64,000 nucleotides of DNA from Antarcticimicrobium luteum. GTDB lineage: Bacteria > Pseudomonadota > Alphaproteobacteria > Rhodobacterales > Rhodobacteraceae. A model generated the notes under the pieces. The model saw only the letters and a program-made list of their open reading frames with translations, ran no database searches and had not been told where the DNA came from. The position numbers and the translations under genes were made by a program. Every line of letters starts with the position of its first letter. The first letter of the stretch is position 1. Below, piece by piece: positions 33,989 through 42,591 of the stretch. The stretch covers positions 124,001-188,000 of the forward strand of contig NZ_SMUV01000073.1 of NCBI RefSeq assembly GCF_004358185.1, given 5' to 3'.

Positions 33989-34834
33989 TCAGCGCCCGTG
34001 GCTGCGGTCGTAGCCGTTGACCGGCGGCGATGCCCAGCCCTCCAGCGCCCCCTCCTGCGGCGCGAAGACCTCGATCAGCAGCGGATGGCAGGTGGCGGCA
34101 TCGCTGGAATGCTCCGCCGAACAATCGCCACCCGGGCAGGCGCTGAGCGCACCCAGCAGGTCGATCTCGGCAAAGAACTCCAGATAATCGCCCGGCCGCA
34201 CCGGGCTTGCCTTCATGAAATACTGCCCCGTATCGCGGGTAAAGCCGGTGCACATAAAGACATTGAGCACGTCATGGACATGGCGCTCCGCCTCGGCCAG
34301 CGACAGACCGGTGTGATCGGCCAGCGCGCGGGTCAGGTTGGAATGGCAGCAATGGTGATACTGCCCGCCCGACAGCAGATTATGGGTGTAGGGATCGCAG
34401 CGGGTGCCGATCACATCATGCACCGAGCCGCCGAATTCATCGATCCCATACCAGCCCAGCGTGTCCTCAACGATGGTCGCCATCGGCCGCAGCGCGGGGA
34501 AACTGCTCCACAACCGCTCGCCGGTGGTCACATGCGTCCCATGCAGCGCCCGGGTCTTGCCGGAATAGAACCGCTCGGTGAGGTCATGGGCGTTCCACAG
34601 GTTCAGATCCCCCACCTGCGGCCCCTCGATACTGGAGATGCGAAAGAATTGCCCGGCCGGAACGGCAAAGGCGGCGGCCTCGCGCGGCGGTGCGATCACC
34701 TCGGCCACCTTTTCCGCCCCGGCCCGCGCCCGCGCGTAGAGCGCCGGATCGGGCGGCGGCAGCCTGTCACCCGGATAACAGATCACCGGCGCAACGGCAC
34801 GGCGGGCATCGGCGTCTTGTGGCGCTTGGGTCAT
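33989..34834 (-). CDS. DUF1989 (urea carboxylase-associated) family protein
   Basis: 281 residues of the DUF1989 family, annotated as urea carboxylase- or aminomethyltransferase-associated. The most recognisable portion is VPAGQFFRISSIEGPQVGDLNLWNAHD, given here in two parts: VPAGQFFRISSIE and GPQVGDLNLWNAHD. A histidine/cysteine cluster GGQYHHCCHSN and a VFMCTGFTRDTGQYFMK segment follow. No urea carboxylase gene is in the window. The start was placed at ATG 34834 (MTQAPQDADAR), which follows GGAGG. The conserved H/C residues suggest a metal site. The activity is unknown; the family has been linked to urea or guanidine breakdown by context in other bacteria. Confidence 0.8.
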   Translation of the reverse strand: MTQAPQDADARRAVAPVICYPGDRLPPPDPALYARARAGAEKVAEVIAPPREAAAFAVPAGQFFRISSIEGPQVGDLNLWNAHDLTERFYSGKTRALHGTHVTTGERLWSSFPALRPMATIVEDTLGWYGIDEFGGSVHDVIGTRCDPYTHNLLSGGQYHHCCHSNLTRALADHTGLSLAEAERHVHDVLNVFMCTGFTRDTGQYFMKASPVRPGDYLEFFAEIDLLGALSACPGGDCSAEHSSDAATCHPLLIEVFAPQEGALEGWASPPVNGYDRSHGR

Positions 34835-34988
34835 GGCGGGCCTCCGTCTGTTCCGCCGAGAAAACCGCGCCGCGCCCCGACATGCAAGCGCCCAACCTCG
34901 CCTCGTCATCCTTTCACCGCAACGATTCCCGGGGGGCGGCGGACCGGACAGGGCGACGGGGCAACGCCCCGGGAACCGCCCGGAAACA

Positions 34989-35010
34989 GCCCCGCCCGTT
35001 CGGGCGGGGC
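34989..35010 (-). terminator. Terminator hairpin downstream of the ornithine decarboxylase gene
   Basis: A perfect 9-bp stem (GCCCCGCCC, loop GTTC, GGGCGGGGC) begins 9 bp past the stop. Reading on the minus strand it is followed by CTGTTTCC, a weak T-rich tail. Confidence 0.65.
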
Positions 35011-35018
35011 CGCCTGGC

Positions 35019-36191
35019 TCAGATCACCACCACGTCCAGCGGCGGAAAGCCGTTGAAGCCGACGCTGGCGTAGGTCGAGGTATAGGCGCCGCAGTTGCGG
35101 ATCAGGATGCGGTCGCCGGATTTCAGCCCCAGCGGCAACTCGACCGGGCGCTTTTCATAAAGCACGTCGGCGCTGTCGCAGGAGGGGCCGGCCAGGATGC
35201 AGGCGCCCATCGGCTCGTGATCGCGCTCGGTCACGAACTGATAGCGGATCGCCTCGTCCATGGTCTCGGCCAGCCCCGAGAACTTGCCGATGTCCAGATA
35301 AACCCAGCGGTGCAGATCGCTGTCCGACTTGCGCGACACCAGCAGCACCTCGGCGGCGATCATGCCAGCCTCGGCCACCAGCCCGCGGCCCGGTTCTGCC
35401 ATCACATGCGGCACGTCGCCGAACCGCTCCGTCACCAGCTCCATCACCCGTGCCGAATAGGCGGTCGGGCCCTCGATCTCCTCGCCGTAGTAGGCCGGGA
35501 ACCCGCCGCCGATGTTCAGCAGCTCCAGCGCATGCCCCGCGTCGCGGGCGGCGTGCCAGACGGCCGCCACCTGATCCAGCGTGGTGGTCCACATCTCGGC
35601 CCGCCGGGTCTGGCTGCCCACGTGGAACGACAGGCCCACCGGGGCCAGCCCCAGCGAGACGGCGTAATCCATCAGCCCGATCGCCTTGTCGCGGGCGCAG
35701 CCGAACTTTCGGCTCAGCGGCCAGTCGGCCTCGGACGCATCGACGATCAGGCGAATATAGACCCGCGATCCGGGTGCGGATTCGGCGATCTTCTCCAGCT
35801 CTTCCTCGGCATCGGCGGCAAACAGGGTGACGCCGGCGTGAAAGGCGAACTCGATGTCGCGCGCCTTTTTCACGGTGTTTCCGAACGAGATATTCTCGGG
35901 ATGCGCGCCCAGCGACAGGCACAGCTCGATCTCGGCGCGCGAGGCCGCGTCAAAGCCCGAACCGAGGCCCACCAGGCGCTCCACGATCTCGCGGGCCGGG
36001 TTGGCCTTGACGGCATAGTGAATGCGCGCACGGCCCAGACCGGCCTTCAGCGCGTGATACTGATCGGCGACGCGATCCACGTCCAGAACCAGCGTCGGGT
36101 GGTCGAACTGCGTCGAGCGGATGAAATTTTCGATGCGGGCGTGCGGGCGCACGTCTTTAGCGACCGAAAACTCGGTTACGTATGCGTTCAT
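35019..36191 (-). CDS. Ornithine/lysine decarboxylase (eukaryotic-type, fold III PLP)
   Basis: 390 residues of the group IV PLP decarboxylase family, making putrescine from ornithine (or cadaverine from lysine). The PLP lysine is K62 in HYAVKANPA. The DWPLSRKFGC segment and EPGRG at about 267 are characteristic of the ODC branch. The active-site cysteine lies in AGPSCDSADVL (C338). These features separate it from diaminopimelate and arginine decarboxylases. The start was set at ATG 36191 because GGAG lies seven bases upstream; two alternative ATGs lie just before it. Some alphaproteobacteria carry the speF RNA upstream of this gene; the 211-bp leader here was not tested. Confidence 0.93.
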   Translation of the reverse strand: MNAYVTEFSVAKDVRPHARIENFIRSTQFDHPTLVLDVDRVADQYHALKAGLGRARIHYAVKANPAREIVERLVGLGSGFDAASRAEIELCLSLGAHPENISFGNTVKKARDIEFAFHAGVTLFAADAEEELEKIAESAPGSRVYIRLIVDASEADWPLSRKFGCARDKAIGLMDYAVSLGLAPVGLSFHVGSQTRRAEMWTTTLDQVAAVWHAARDAGHALELLNIGGGFPAYYGEEIEGPTAYSARVMELVTERFGDVPHVMAEPGRGLVAEAGMIAAEVLLVSRKSDSDLHRWVYLDIGKFSGLAETMDEAIRYQFVTERDHEPMGACILAGPSCDSADVLYEKRPVELPLGLKSGDRILIRNCGAYTSTYASVGFNGFPPLDVVVI

Positions 36192-36256
36192 GGTCATCTC
36201 CATCAGACCCGGCCATTCCGGTTTCCCGGCGCAGACCGCTCACTTCAAAAGGAGAC

Positions 36257-36275
36257 GTTACCGTCGCTACGTAAC
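36257..36275. promoter_or_regulatory. Inverted repeat GTTAC-N9-GTAAC in the ODC leader
   Basis: GTTAC (36257-36261) and GTAAC (36271-36275), nine bases apart, lie 66-84 bp upstream of the ODC start. It could be an operator or a stem in a leader RNA; this is a pattern observation only. Confidence 0.35.
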
Positions 36276-36402
36276 CATAGGGGACTTTGGAACCCCTTTC
36301 GCCAGAGGCGCGTGCGTTGGCGTCTTGATCGCGCATATCGGGCCAAACCCCGAGTCGATCAAGAGGGAAAATCACAACAGACTCGTTTTTTTCCGAATGC
36401 TG

Positions 36403-36600
36403 TCAGCTGTGGTTTTTCAGGCATAACCGCGGCGGGCCGTGGCCGGTCCCGGGTATCTCGCCGCCGCAGGCGGCGCAGCGCCAGACGCCGCGCGCACGGT
36501 CCTGCCGCCAGCGGCAGTCGCGGCTGAGCGAACTGCTGCGATGGCGCCAGATGAAATAGGCCAGCACCCCGGCCAGAAGGATCAGAAGCAATACAGGCAA
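36403..36600 (-). CDS. Small membrane-anchored protein with a C-x-x-C motif
   Basis: 65 residues. An N-terminal transmembrane helix (MPVLLLILLAGVLAYFIWRH) is followed by LSRDCRWRQDR, then WRCAACGGEIPG and a final CLKNHS. The cysteines (C29, C42, C45 and C60 approximately) could bind zinc in a small ribbon. Short proteins with this R-D-C-R-W-R pattern are, as I recall, widespread in Rhodobacterales and of unknown function. The start is TTG at 36600, supported by GGGAGGGG just upstream. It is separate from the ODC gene by 211 bp. Confidence 0.7.
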   Translation of the reverse strand: MPVLLLILLAGVLAYFIWRHRSSSLSRDCRWRQDRARGVWRCAACGGEIPGTGHGPPRLCLKNHS

Positions 36601-36664
36601 GGGCCCCTCCCTTTCGGTCCGGGGCCCGTTCTATTGCAGGGGCGGGACACTTGCCAGCAGGCGG

Positions 36665-36841
36665 TCAGGCGGCGGCGTGGTACTGAAACAACTCCTGCGC
36701 CGGATCGGCCTCGGCCTCGACCGGCAGCGCCTCGGGCGTGAAATAGGCCCAGGCTTCTTCAAGGGTTTTCAGCGCGGCCTGCGCCTTGCGCTCGGCAATG
36801 GCACTGGCGGCGATTTCGGGGGTATGCGCGTTGTCGTACAT
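36665..36841 (-). CDS. Small conserved hypothetical protein (MYDN type)
   Basis: 58 residues starting MYDNAHTPEIAASAIAERKA and continuing with a helical stretch AALKTLEEAWAYFTPE before a short acidic, Ala-rich tail. Start ATG 36841 is supported by GGAG seven bases upstream; the upstream in-frame ATG at 36880 lacks a good site. I recall this M-Y-D-N small protein from several Rhodobacterales genomes. Function unknown. It lies 104 bp downstream of the ZIP transporter gene on the same strand. Confidence 0.68.
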   Translation of the reverse strand: MYDNAHTPEIAASAIAERKAQAALKTLEEAWAYFTPEALPVEAEADPAQELFQYHAAA

Positions 36842-36945
36842 GGGTCGCTCCGGCAATATCAGAGGCCCTCCCTGCGGCATAACCTAAGGCCAATGCTGCA
36901 CTGCCGCATCGGACAAAAACGCAATCTTGCCATGCGCTTGCTGCA

Positions 36946-37659
36946 TCACGCGATGACCAGCGCCCCGGCCAGCCCCAGCCCGAACCCCAGCACCGCGCCA
37001 AGCGCCGGTGCGCTGCTGTCGCGGGTCCGGGCCGCAGGGGCCACGTCCTGGAACAACAGATACAGGATGCCACCGGCGGAAAAGATCATGATCGCACCAA
37101 GAACAGCATCCATCTCGACCAGAAACCACATCCCCAGCAGGGCGCAGAGCGGCCCAAGTCCCGCCAGCAGGGCAAAGGCCAGCAGCAGCGGCCGGGCCGC
37201 CACCCCATGGCGCCATATCTCGCCAAAGGCGGAAAACCCCTCGGGCAGGTTCTGCAGAAAGATCATCAGCGCCAGCAGTCTGGCGGTCGCCGCCTCGGTG
37301 ACCAGCAGGGCGCCCAACGCCAGCGCCTCGGGCAGGAAATCCAGCAGCATCGCCACCAGCAGCGCACCGCCGTTGCCGCCGCCACGCTCCAGACGCAGAT
37401 CGAGCAGATAGAAAACGATCCCGCCCAGGAACAGCAGCCCCAGCGCCAACCAGGGTGGCAGCATCGCCGCCCCATCGGGCACCAGCACCAGCGCCACCGC
37501 CGACAGCAGCGCGCCGCCGCCAAAGGCGATCAGCGCGTGCATCACCGGTTCGGTGAACGCCGTCTCGTGACGATAGGCGATCCATGCCAGCGCGCCGCCG
37601 AGCGGCAGGGAAAGCCCCGCCGCCCCGGCCAACACCACCACGCCAGAGGTCGGATCCAC
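36946..37659 (-). CDS. ZIP-family metal transporter-like protein
   Basis: 237 residues with about eight predicted transmembrane helices, matching the ZIP (ZupT-like) fold. Two signature helices are readable: LLDFLPEALALGA and LQNLPEGFSAFGE. Classical ZIP proteins have H-N-x-P-E-G in the first metal-binding helix; here the histidine position is Gln in LQNLPEG. The glutamate is retained. Metal specificity is therefore uncertain. A GTG at 37659 was taken as start; it lies nine bases after the sdhB stop, so the gene is probably the last member of the sdh transcript. No strong ribosome-binding site is visible, which fits coupling. Confidence 0.72.
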   Translation of the reverse strand: MDPTSGVVVLAGAAGLSLPLGGALAWIAYRHETAFTEPVMHALIAFGGGALLSAVALVLVPDGAAMLPPWLALGLLFLGGIVFYLLDLRLERGGGNGGALLVAMLLDFLPEALALGALLVTEAATARLLALMIFLQNLPEGFSAFGEIWRHGVAARPLLLAFALLAGLGPLCALLGMWFLVEMDAVLGAIMIFSAGGILYLLFQDVAPAARTRDSSAPALGAVLGFGLGLAGALVIA

Positions 37660-37668
37660 CGGCGCCGC

Positions 37669-38448
37669 TCAGACCGCGCGCTTGACCATCAGCTTCTTGA
37701 TCTCGGCGATCGCCTTGGCCGGGTTCAGACCCTTGGGGCAGGTCTTGGTGCAGTTCATGATGGTGTGGCAGCGATACAGCTTGAAGGGATCCTCCAGCGC
37801 ATCCAGACGCTCGCCCGTGGCCTCGTCGCGGCTGTCGATGATCCAGCGATAGGCATGCAGCAGCGCGGCCGGGCCCAGATACCGATCGCCGTTCCACCAG
37901 TAGCTCGGGCAGGAGGTCGAGCACGACGCGCACATCACGCATTCGTAAAGACCGTCAAGCTTCTTGCGGTCCTCGATCGACTGCTTCCACTCTTTCGCCG
38001 GGCGGTTGGTCTTGGTTTCCAGCCAGGGCATGATGCTGGCGTGCTGGGCATAGAAATGGGTCAGGTCGGGGATCAGGTCCTTGACCACCGGCATATGCGG
38101 CAGCGGATAGATCTTCACATCGCCCTTGATCTCGTCGAGGCCATAGATGCAGGCCAGCGTGTTGATCCCGTCGATGTTCATCGCGCAGGAGCCGCAGATC
38201 CCCTCGCGGCAGGAGCGGCGGAAGGTCAGCGTCGGATCGATCTCGTTCTTGATCTTGATCAGCGCGTCCAGAACCATCGGTCCGCATTTGTCCATGTCGA
38301 GGAAATAGGTGTCGACACGCGGGTTCTGCCCGTCGTCGGGGGTCCAGCGGTAGATCTTGAAGGTCCGCAGGGACTTGGCCCCCTCCGGCTTCGGCCAGGT
38401 CTTGCCGGTGGTGATCCGGCTGTTCTTGGGAAGAGTGAATTGTACCAT
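37669..38448 (-). CDS. sdhB: Succinate dehydrogenase iron-sulfur subunit
   Basis: 259 residues, the normal length. It carries the three Fe-S clusters that transfer electrons from SdhA to the membrane quinone site in complex II. The [2Fe-2S] cysteines are C80, C85, C88 and C100 in CREGICGSC plus TLAC. The [4Fe-4S] and [3Fe-4S] sites are in [13 protein letters not shown] and [15 protein letters not shown]. It is separated from sdhA by a glycosyltransferase-like gene rather than being adjacent, although all lie on the same strand. The ZIP-like gene follows nine bases after its stop. Confidence 0.97.
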   Translation of the reverse strand: MVQFTLPKNSRITTGKTWPKPEGAKSLRTFKIYRWTPDDGQNPRVDTYFLDMDKCGPMVLDALIKIKNEIDPTLTFRRSCREGICGSCAMNIDGINTLACIYGLDEIKGDVKIYPLPHMPVVKDLIPDLTHFYAQHASIMPWLETKTNRPAKEWKQSIEDRKKLDGLYECVMCASCSTSCPSYWWNGDRYLGPAALLHAYRWIIDSRDEATGERLDALEDPFKLYRCHTIMNCTKTCPKGLNPAKAIAEIKKLMVKRAV

Positions 38449-38556
38449 GTCACGACCTTTCGTTATCTTCAGTCAGGCCCCGCGCCCTGTCAAAGGGGGA
38501 TCAGGGGGCATGCAATCGGCGTTTACAGGACACTGCGCCGGTTGCGGCTGGTGGTG

Positions 38557-39645
38557 TCACACATCGAGAATTCTCCGTCCTTGGCTGAAATTGCCCTGAT
38601 GCCGCCTTTTGCTCAACGGCTCCATCAGGAACATCTTCATCACGCTCAGCATCCGGCGCAGCCGGGACCGCGCCTGCCAGCGGTCGAACGCCGCGGCGAT
38701 CGGGCCGTTCAGCACCTCGACCCAACGCGCAACCAGCCTGGCATTGCTGAAGGCCGTGCGCTTTTCGCGGCCGCGCTCGACCATGGCCGCATAGCTGCCG
38801 GGCGCCTGCCGGAAGGCCCGGATCGCCGCGATCACATCCTCCGGACGGCGCACCTCGATATAATCCTCGGGCGATGTGCCGACCTCGGCAAAGGCGGGCT
38901 CGGGGCCCAGCAGCGCCGGCACCTCGGCCCACCATGCATTGACCAGCTTGTTGGCCGGTTTGCGCGCGGCGTCGTACTCGGTCAGGTTGCGCACCGCCAG
39001 AATCAGGTCGGTCTCGCGGTAATCGGCCCAGGCCCGGCCACCGGCGCCCTCGCTCGGCACGCCGATCTCCAGCCGCACCCCCTCGCCCGCCAGCGCGGCG
39101 CGGAACGCATCGCTCTGAAAGGCCGGGTCCAGATTGACCGCGGCGCCCTTGAAGGACACGGTCTCGATCCGCTCGCCGCGGTCCGGATCGCGCGCGATCA
39201 GCCCCGGCTGCGACCACAGCGGCACCGTCGCGAACGGCCTGGTCGAGGTCGATCCGGCGTTTTGCAACAGGGTGAAATTGGCCAGCTCCGGCTCGTGGCC
39301 GTCGCCGCGCGGAATGACAAAGAACGCGGTCCAGCCGCGCACCGTGCGGCCCAGCGCATAAATATCGCCGATATTCACCGCATCCGCGCGCGGCCTGTCC
39401 GACAAGGTCACCTCATACCCGGCGCGGCGCAGCTCGTAATAGCTGCGCAGCACCCAGCAATCGGCGCTGTTGATACAGATCTCGGCCAGCCGCTCCGGCG
39501 CGATCTCGGCCCCGTCGCCGGATTTCAGCTCGGGCCAGGTGGCCGGATCCGGCGCCACGAAATGCACCGGCCGGGACAATCCCGGGCGGGACGATCCGGC
39601 GCCCGCGCCCGCGCGCGGCGAAACGGGGCGCTCGGGGCTCACCAT
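38557..39645 (-). CDS. Glycosyltransferase-like protein of unknown specificity
   Basis: About 362 residues if started at ATG 39645 (an in-frame TTG lies at 39678). The N-terminal half has no motif I recognise. The C-terminal half resembles a GT-B glycosyltransferase: NKLVNAWWAEVPALLGPEPAF, then VGTSPEDYIEVRRPEDVI and AIRAFRQAPGSY. The segment before it, DLILAVRNLTEYDAARKP, would fit the sugar-nucleotide-binding loop. No signal peptide or membrane helix is evident. It sits between sdhA (85 bp upstream) and sdhB (108 bp downstream) on the same strand, so it would be expressed with succinate dehydrogenase. Neither a substrate nor a link to complex II is known. Confidence 0.6.
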   Translation of the reverse strand: MVSPERPVSPRAGAGAGSSRPGLSRPVHFVAPDPATWPELKSGDGAEIAPERLAEICINSADCWVLRSYYELRRAGYEVTLSDRPRADAVNIGDIYALGRTVRGWTAFFVIPRGDGHEPELANFTLLQNAGSTSTRPFATVPLWSQPGLIARDPDRGERIETVSFKGAAVNLDPAFQSDAFRAALAGEGVRLEIGVPSEGAGGRAWADYRETDLILAVRNLTEYDAARKPANKLVNAWWAEVPALLGPEPAFAEVGTSPEDYIEVRRPEDVIAAIRAFRQAPGSYAAMVERGREKRTAFSNARLVARWVEVLNGPIAAAFDRWQARSRLRRMLSVMKMFLMEPLSKRRHQGNFSQGRRILDV

Positions 39646-39730
39646 GGCCGCGCGCACCCGCCGCCCTGCCGATGGCAAGGCGGTGTCGATGTTGCGCTGA
39701 ACCCGGCCCGGTGCCCCATTTGCGCCGCCC

Positions 39731-41536
39731 TCAGAAGGTCCGCGCCTTGGGCGCGATCTTCTTCAGCGCGATGCCGCCTTCGGCCTCGGTGGTCAGCGGA
39801 TCGACGATCACCGGGCGATGTGTCAGCGTGACCTGGTTGCCCTCGACACGGCTGATCGTGTGCACGCGCCAGTTCTCGTCGTCGCGCGTCGGATGATCCT
39901 CGGACGCGTGCGCGCCGCGGCTTTCCTTGCGTGCCTCGGCGCCGTGGATGGTGGCCAGCGCGTTGGGCATCAGGTTGGTCAGCTCCAGCGTTTCCATCAG
40001 GTCGCTGTTCCACACCAGGCTGCGGTCGGTAACCGCCAGATCGTCCACCTTGGCGGCGATCGCGGTCATCTTCTCGACGCCTTCCTTCAGCGTCTCGTCG
40101 GTGCGGAACACCGCCGCGTCGGCCTGCATGGTGCGCTGCATCTCCAGCCGCAGTTCGGCGGTGGGGATGTTGCCCTTGGCATGGCGCAGCCCGTCGAACC
40201 GGTCGAACGCCTTGTCGATCGAGGGGCGGTTCAGTTCCGGGTTGGGCGCCTCGGGGTCGACCACCTTGCCGGCGCGGATCGCGGCGGCGCGGCCGAACAC
40301 CACCAGGTCGATCAGCGAGTTGGAGCCAAGGCGGTTGGCGCCGTGCACCGACGCGCAGCCGGCCTCGCCCACGGCCATCAGGCCCGGCACGACGGCGTTG
40401 GGATCCTTGGCCGTCGGGTTCAGCACCTCGCCCCAGTAGTTGGTCGGAATGCCGCCCATGTTGTAATGCACCGTCGGCAGAACCGGGATCGGCTCCTTGG
40501 TGACATCGACACCGGCAAAGATCTTGGCGCTTTCCGAGATCCCCGGCAGCCGTTCCGCCAGCGCCTCGGCCGGCAGGTGGCTCAGGTTCAGGTGGATATG
40601 ATCGCCATGCTCGCCGACACCTCGGCCTTCGCGGATCTCCATCGTCATCGAGCGGCTGACATAGTCGCGCGGCGCCAGATCCTTGTACTGGGGCGCATAA
40701 CGCTCCATAAACCGCTCGCCCTCGGCGTTGGTGAGATACCCGCCCTCGCCGCGCGCGCCCTCGGTGATCAGGCAGCCGGCGCCATAGATGCCGGTCGGGT
40801 GGAACTGAACGAATTCCATATCCTGAAGCGGCAGACCCGCGCGCGCCACCATGCCGCCGCCGTCACCGGTGCAGGTATGCGCCGATGTGCAGCTGAAATA
40901 GGCCCGGCCATAGCCGCCGGTGGCCAGCACCACGGTCTTGGCGTTGAACACATGCATGGTGCCGTCATCGAGCTTCCAGCACACCACACCCTGACAGACG
41001 CCGTCCTCGGACATGATCAGGTCGATGGCGAAATACTCGATGTAGAATTCCGCGTTGTTCTTGAGGCTCTGGCCATAAAGCGTGTGCAGGATGGCATGGC
41101 CGGTGCGGTCGGCGGCGGCGCAGGTGCGCTGCACCGGCGGGCCGTCGCCGAACTCGGTGGTGTGGCCGCCGAACGGGCGCTGATAGATCTTGCCCTCTTC
41201 GGTCCGGCTGAACGGCACGCCATAGTGCTCCAGCTCGTAGACCGCCTTGGGCGCCTCGCGGGCAAGGTATTCCATCGCATCGGTATCGCCCAGCCAGTCC
41301 GACCCCTTGACGGTGTCGAACATGTGCCACTGCCAGTGGTCGGGCCCCATGTTGGACAGCGAGGCGGCGATGCCGCCCTGCGCCGCCACCGTATGCGAGC
41401 GGGTCGGGAACACCTTGGTCACGCAGGCGGTGCGCAGCCCCTGTTCGGCCATGCCCAGCGTCGCACGCAGCCCGGCGCCGCCGGCGCCCACAACCACGAC
41501 GTCGTATTCGTGGGTCTCAAATTCGTATGCAGCCAT
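39731..41536 (-). CDS. sdhA: Succinate dehydrogenase flavoprotein subunit
   Basis: 601 residues, full length. It oxidises succinate to fumarate and holds covalently bound FAD. The dinucleotide fold is [18 protein letters not shown]. The FAD-linked histidine is H48 in [16 protein letters not shown]. Substrate-site segments [11 protein letters not shown] and [11 protein letters not shown] are intact. It follows sdhD, with only 23 bp between stop and start, in the order sdhC-sdhD-sdhA. Upstream of sdhC lies the composite GTGATCAC operator shared with the suc operon. Confidence 0.97.
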   Translation of the reverse strand: MAAYEFETHEYDVVVVGAGGAGLRATLGMAEQGLRTACVTKVFPTRSHTVAAQGGIAASLSNMGPDHWQWHMFDTVKGSDWLGDTDAMEYLAREAPKAVYELEHYGVPFSRTEEGKIYQRPFGGHTTEFGDGPPVQRTCAAADRTGHAILHTLYGQSLKNNAEFYIEYFAIDLIMSEDGVCQGVVCWKLDDGTMHVFNAKTVVLATGGYGRAYFSCTSAHTCTGDGGGMVARAGLPLQDMEFVQFHPTGIYGAGCLITEGARGEGGYLTNAEGERFMERYAPQYKDLAPRDYVSRSMTMEIREGRGVGEHGDHIHLNLSHLPAEALAERLPGISESAKIFAGVDVTKEPIPVLPTVHYNMGGIPTNYWGEVLNPTAKDPNAVVPGLMAVGEAGCASVHGANRLGSNSLIDLVVFGRAAAIRAGKVVDPEAPNPELNRPSIDKAFDRFDGLRHAKGNIPTAELRLEMQRTMQADAAVFRTDETLKEGVEKMTAIAAKVDDLAVTDRSLVWNSDLMETLELTNLMPNALATIHGAEARKESRGAHASEDHPTRDDENWRVHTISRVEGNQVTLTHRPVIVDPLTTEAEGGIALKKIAPKARTF

Positions 41537-41559
41537 TGTCTTGTGTCTCCCGTTCGGAG

Positions 41560-41931
41560 TTAGAGCGCGATGCGGGCGATGGCAAACAGACCCACGGCCG
41601 CCGCCGAATAGCTCAGCAGGATCGTGGCGATGATCAGGGCCCGCTGTTTCCAGCCGTGGACGTAATCCTCGATCAGCACCTGAACCCCGTCCTTGAAGTG
41701 GCGGAAGCTCACCAGGATGGTCAGCGCCGCGACGATGGCCGGGAACGGCTGCGCGAAATAGGCGATCACCTCGTCATGGGGCCGGCCCAGCATCGGACCA
41801 AAGGTAAAGACGAACAGCGGGATCAGCCCAAGCAGCGCGACCGAGCTGACCTTCATGACCCAGAAATGATGAACGCCGGATCTGGCGGCGCCCAGGCCGT
41901 CGACGCGCTTGCGGTCGGTAATGTAACGCAT
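41560..41931 (-). CDS. sdhD: Succinate dehydrogenase membrane anchor subunit
   Basis: 123 residues with three hydrophobic helices, matching the SdhD anchor that carries heme b and forms part of the quinone site. The start at ATG 41931 ([14 protein letters not shown]) has GAGGAGG six bases upstream. The [17 protein letters not shown]-type N-terminal segment (here [15 protein letters not shown]) is typical of alphaproteobacterial SdhD. A long in-frame extension upstream overlaps sdhC and is rejected. It lies 11 bp from the sdhC stop. Confidence 0.93.
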   Translation of the reverse strand: MRYITDRKRVDGLGAARSGVHHFWVMKVSSVALLGLIPLFVFTFGPMLGRPHDEVIAYFAQPFPAIVAALTILVSFRHFKDGVQVLIEDYVHGWKQRALIIATILLSYSAAAVGLFAIARIAL

Positions 41932-41942
41932 GGAGGGCCTCC

Positions 41943-42326
41943 TCAGATGACAGCGACGGTGATGAGCGTCAGCAGGACCGAGCCGATGACGACCGCCCAG
42001 CCCAGCTTGGTTGCGGTTTCCATTTCCAGCATCTTGGCATTGTCCCAGATCAGGTGCCGGATCCCCGCCAGCGTGTGATACCACAGCGCCCAGAGCGACA
42101 GGACCATCACCAGATCCCCGAACCAGCTTGTGATCACCGCATCGGCCAGGGAGAAATACTCTGGCGAGGTCGAGGCGGCAAGGAACCACCAGACGATCAG
42201 CAGCGCCGCAACGATCAGCGCATTGCCTGTGATCCGCGTCAGGATCGAGGTGATGGCGGTCAGCTGCGGGCGATAGATCGAGAGGTGCGGCGAAAGCGGG
42301 CGATTGCCCCGATTAACATCGGCCAT
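41943..42326 (-). CDS. sdhC: Succinate dehydrogenase cytochrome b556 subunit
   Basis: 127 residues with three transmembrane helices. The family N-terminal signature NRPLSPHLSIYRPQLTA is present. The heme-ligating histidine region is LWYHTLAGIRHLIWD (H84 or H91). It is the first gene of the sdh operon, with AAGGAG upstream of the ATG. The 265-bp region before it holds two GTGATCAC palindromes in a larger inverted repeat, 113-149 nt from the start codon, so this operon is probably regulated together with suc. Confidence 0.95.
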   Translation of the reverse strand: MADVNRGNRPLSPHLSIYRPQLTAITSILTRITGNALIVAALLIVWWFLAASTSPEYFSLADAVITSWFGDLVMVLSLWALWYHTLAGIRHLIWDNAKMLEMETATKLGWAVVIGSVLLTLITVAVI

Positions 42327-42438
42327 GTTGGCTCCTTTTCCGGTTGGCTGCGCCCGTTTTTACGCCTTTTTTCGCGTCTGTCACGTCGCAGCGGGACAAA
42401 ATTCGTGAAATCCCGATGCGGCGACGCAGAAAAATTCA

Positions 42439-42475
42439 ATTTGTGATCACATGAAACCGGCGCGTGATCACAAAT
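42439..42475. promoter_or_regulatory. Composite GTGATCAC operator upstream of sdhC
   Basis: Two GTGATCAC palindromes (42443-42450 and 42464-42471) lie 21 bp apart centre to centre. They are nested in perfect 12-nt arms, ATTTGTGATCAC (42439-42450) and GTGATCACAAAT (42464-42475), separated by 13 nt. The same geometry occurs upstream of sucC at 48239-48275. The site is 113 nt upstream of the sdhC start codon. Confidence 0.85.
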
Positions 42476-42591
42476 CCGGTCGCCGGTCAAATCCGGCCTG
42501 AAAACCGCGCCGGGCGCGCCGCGCTGAGTCTCGCCCCGTGCGCCCGGTTGTTGCCGTGCCGACGTCCGAACCGGCGCGGCCGGCGCCGCGA

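Noticed and set aside
42130-42137. GTGATCAC inside sdhC, and others at 13733-13740 and 20556-20563
   Set aside because: These lie in coding sequence, read as Val-Ile-Thr or similar codons, occur singly and lack the paired 21-bp spacing.
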